This document shows positions 5,114 to 7,597 of a DNA stretch of 7,597 bases, in pieces (the first letter of the stretch is position 1; each line of letters begins with the position of its first letter). The notes beneath the pieces are model-generated. The model saw only the letters and a list, made by a program, of their open reading frames with translations, ran no database searches and was not told the origin of the DNA. The position numbers and the translations under genes were made by a program. The stretch comes from Prolixibacteraceae bacterium (GTDB taxonomy: Bacteria > Bacteroidota > Bacteroidia > Bacteroidales > Prolixibacteraceae): the NCBI GenBank assembly GCA_007116765.1, contig SKHV01000138.1, positions 1 to 7,597 of the forward strand, in the 5' to 3' direction.

Positions 5114-7552
5114 ATGAAAAGTAAACTTCTAACTTTCGTATTAGTGGCCTTAGCTATTAATGTTATGGCACAACTTTCACTAAACGACAAGGGCTATTTT
5201 GAAATGCCCGGAATTAATGTAACCGTATTTGCCGATATTTACCCCGAGGGGCATCAAACCGGCGTAACCATTATCCAGCATGGAGAGCGGGTAGTTGCCA
5301 ACGGCGATGTACGGCTCGAAATTTCGCCGGGACAATGGTCGCCCATTCCCAAAGCAGGTAAAGAGGTAATCGACGAAGTAAACAAAACCATTTCACGCGA
5401 ATTGTGGTTTCCCGATTCGGCGCGTCACCTCATTGGCTTCAACCCCATTGAGTACCCCGACCTCATTCTCAAGTATAAAGTGAATGTAACTGCCCTTGAG
5501 GGAAGTTCATTCAAAATTACGGTCGATTTGGAAGAGCCGTTACCTGCAGAATGGGTTGGCCGTGTAGGCTTCAATATTGAGCTTTTTCCAGAACATCTTT
5601 TCGGGAAAACGTACATTATGGACAATGAGCAGGGGCTATTCTTACCGCAGCCCAATGGGCCGGTAGTACTCGACCATGAGCATTACATTACCCAGGCCTT
5701 GGCAAAAGGCAAAGTGCTGACCATGGTTCCCGAAAACGAACTGCAACGAATCAAATTTGAAACCAAGGGTGAATTTGGCTTGTACGATGGGCGCGGAAAC
5801 CACAACAACGGCTGGTACATTTTGCGCGAAGAACTTAAAGCCAATACCACTAAGAATGCACTGGAATGGGTAATTACCCCCAACTCGGTACCCGAATGGA
5901 CCTACGAGCCGGTTATACATGTATCGCAAGTGGGCTATCACAGCAAACAACCTAAACTTATCGTGGTTGAATCGGATTTGAAAATCACTGAAATTGATCC
6001 GCTAACGCTGTATAAAATTTCACACGAAGGTTTGAAGCCCGTGAAAGAAATCAAAGCCGAAAAATGGGGACAATTCCTTCGCTATAACTATTTTGTAGCC
6101 GATATTACCTCGTTTGAAGAAGAAGGCATGTACATGTTAGAACTCAACGGTGAATTCAGCAACCCGTTTAAAATTCACGACGATGTATTTAAGCTTCATG
6201 TATGGCAGCCGGTTATCGAGTATTTTTTGCCGGTGCAAATGTGCCACATGCGTATAAACGAAAAGTACAGGGTTTGGCACGATGCCTGCCACCTCGACGA
6301 TGCTCTGATGGCACCTGTTAACCACAACCATTTCGACGGATACGTGCAAGGCCCTTCTACCCTAACCGAGTTTGAACCCTTTGACCAGGTTCCGGGACTG
6401 AACGAAGGCGGATGGCACGATGCCGGCGATTACGATCTACGTGTTGAATCGCAAATTGGCACCATAGCACTGCTATCGATGATGGTGGAAGAATTTGACA
6501 TTTACCACGATGCCACTAGTGTTGACTGGGAAAACCGCATTGTGGAAATACACGAGGCCGACGGCGAAAACGATGTGATTCAGCAAATTGAACACGGATT
6601 GAAAAGTGTACTGGGAGCCTACCGCTCTATGGGACGCTTTTACCGTGGAATTATCTGCCCTACCCTTCGCCAGTATGTTTTGTTGGGTGATGGTGCAGCC
6701 ATGACCGACAATGTAAAATGGGATCCCACCATGCCCGAAAGCAAACGCGACGACCGCTGGGTTTTTACCGAAGATAACCCCAACCGCGAATGCACAGTAG
6801 GTGCAGGTCTGGCCATTGCATCGAGGGCACTGAAAAACGAACGCCCCGAGCTATCGGCCGAATGCCTCGAAGCAGCCCTTTGGGTATGGGAAAATTCGGC
6901 TCCAAGGCTCGAAGCCACCAACTCAAAAGTGCAATTGGCAGCTGAACTACTTGTTGCAACCGGCGATTATCAATTTGCTGAAGCACTTTACGAAATGGAA
7001 GATTTCATTATAAGCCGTCCGCGCCAAACCGCATGGAGCGTGGGAAAAACGCTTTCGTTTTTGAAAAACGAAGAATTTAAGACAAAAATGGAAGAAGCCG
7101 TTAAAATGGAAGCTTTGAAAATTGACGAAGAAGCCAAAGAATCGCCCTTTGCCATTCCTTACCGCCCGCACATTTGGGGTGCCGGATGGGGCAACCAGCG
7201 CTTTGGTGTTGAGCAATACTTTGTGCACAAAGCATGGCCCGATGTTACCACACCCGATGTATTTATGAACGCACTGAGCTTTAACCTTGGCGTGCACCCG
7301 GGGCGCAACACCGCATCGTTTGCTTCGGGTATCGGGTCAAACTCGGTTTTGGTAGCTTATGGAGTTAACCGTGCCGACTGGTCGTACACACCCGGCGGTG
7401 TAGTTTCGGGTACTGCATTGATACGCCCCGACCTGCCCGAGTTGAAAAACTGGCCTTACTTTTGGCAACAAACCGAATACGTAATGGGTGGTGGCTCAAG
7501 CAACTTTATGTTCTTGGTTTTGGCTGTTGACCATTATTTGAATAAACAATAG
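5114..7552 (+). CDS. Secreted glycoside hydrolase family 9 protein with N-terminal Ig-like domain
   Basis: An 812-residue exported enzyme predicted to cleave beta-linked glucans or related sugars by the inverting GH9 mechanism. Residues 1-19 form a signal peptide with probable cleavage after VMA; the next residue is Gln, not a lipobox Cys. Residues about 20-260 are a beta-rich region I cannot assign. About 265-355, opening PVIHVSQVGYHSKQPKLIVVES, is the CelD_N Ig-like domain that precedes many GH9 catalytic domains. The (alpha/alpha)6 catalytic domain follows to the end: GGWHDAGDYD (432-441) supplies the paired aspartates Asp436 and Asp439 (base side), NLGVHPGRN (724-732) is the conserved C-terminal active-site strand, and WQQTEYVMGG (784-793) offers Glu788 as likely acid. 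No carbohydrate-binding module, dockerin or C-terminal sorting domain is visible. Cellulase is the default guess, but GH9 also includes other beta-glycosidases and glucosaminidases, so the substrate is open. It starts 47 bp after the glycosyltransferase stop and may share its transcript. Confidence 0.9.
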   Translation: MKSKLLTFVLVALAINVMAQLSLNDKGYFEMPGINVTVFADIYPEGHQTGVTIIQHGERVVANGDVRLEISPGQWSPIPKAGKEVIDEVNKTISRELWFPDSARHLIGFNPIEYPDLILKYKVNVTALEGSSFKITVDLEEPLPAEWVGRVGFNIELFPEHLFGKTYIMDNEQGLFLPQPNGPVVLDHEHYITQALAKGKVLTMVPENELQRIKFETKGEFGLYDGRGNHNNGWYILREELKANTTKNALEWVITPNSVPEWTYEPVIHVSQVGYHSKQPKLIVVESDLKITEIDPLTLYKISHEGLKPVKEIKAEKWGQFLRYNYFVADITSFEEEGMYMLELNGEFSNPFKIHDDVFKLHVWQPVIEYFLPVQMCHMRINEKYRVWHDACHLDDALMAPVNHNHFDGYVQGPSTLTEFEPFDQVPGLNEGGWHDAGDYDLRVESQIGTIALLSMMVEEFDIYHDATSVDWENRIVEIHEADGENDVIQQIEHGLKSVLGAYRSMGRFYRGIICPTLRQYVLLGDGAAMTDNVKWDPTMPESKRDDRWVFTEDNPNRECTVGAGLAIASRALKNERPELSAECLEAALWVWENSAPRLEATNSKVQLAAELLVATGDYQFAEALYEMEDFIISRPRQTAWSVGKTLSFLKNEEFKTKMEEAVKMEALKIDEEAKESPFAIPYRPHIWGAGWGNQRFGVEQYFVHKAWPDVTTPDVFMNALSFNLGVHPGRNTASFASGIGSNSVLVAYGVNRADWSYTPGGVVSGTALIRPDLPELKNWPYFWQQTEYVMGGGSSNFMFLVLAVDHYLNKQ

Positions 7553-7597
7553 ACCTGAATAATATAGAGAAAAACAGGCTTTGGAATAAATAACCAA

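Noticed and set aside
7553..7597. CCTG/CAGG complementarity downstream of the GH9 gene as a terminator
   Set aside because: The stem is only 4 bp with a long AT-rich loop and no T-tract follows within the window.

Overview
The window reads as chromosomal DNA from a member of the Bacteroidota. The reasons are a TAnnTTTG-type -7 promoter element, weak or absent Shine-Dalgarno sequences, the style of the encoded UvrB, MurB and GT4 proteins, and a secreted GH9 glycoside hydrolase. A placement near marine or anaerobic Bacteroidia is only a guess. Spot counts give about 48-55% GC in the housekeeping genes and about 30-35% in the toxin-antitoxin pair.

Layout: bases 1-3870 are read on the minus strand, 3936-7552 on the plus strand, and the two halves diverge from a 65-bp intergenic region. 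In transcription order the minus half holds a 62-residue putative antitoxin, a Doc/Fic-family toxin (4-bp ATGA overlap), murB (cell-wall precursor synthesis, 18 bp downstream), uvrB (nucleotide excision repair, 1 bp after the murB stop) and, after a 94-bp gap, the first 47 codons of a small gene that runs off the left edge. That gap carries two palindromes built on TATCGGT/ACCGATA, which look like an operator for the edge gene.

The plus half holds a GT4-type glycosyltransferase and then, 47 bp downstream, a secreted 812-residue GH9-type glycoside hydrolase with an Ig-like domain and a further uncharacterised N-terminal region.

How the genes relate: murB and uvrB look transcriptionally and translationally linked although their pathways differ. 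The AT-rich toxin-antitoxin pair sits directly upstream of murB and may have been inserted at the head of that unit, so its promoter could contribute to murB-uvrB expression. The glycosyltransferase and GH9 enzyme may share a transcript, but the sequence gives no proof of a common pathway. I see no CRISPR array, tRNA, rRNA, insertion sequence or convincing terminator. The points most worth a second look are the tandem palindromes before the edge gene, the toxin-antitoxin placement with its palindromic divergent promoter region, the sharp composition change inside the glycosyltransferase gene, and the large N-terminal region of the GH9 enzyme.
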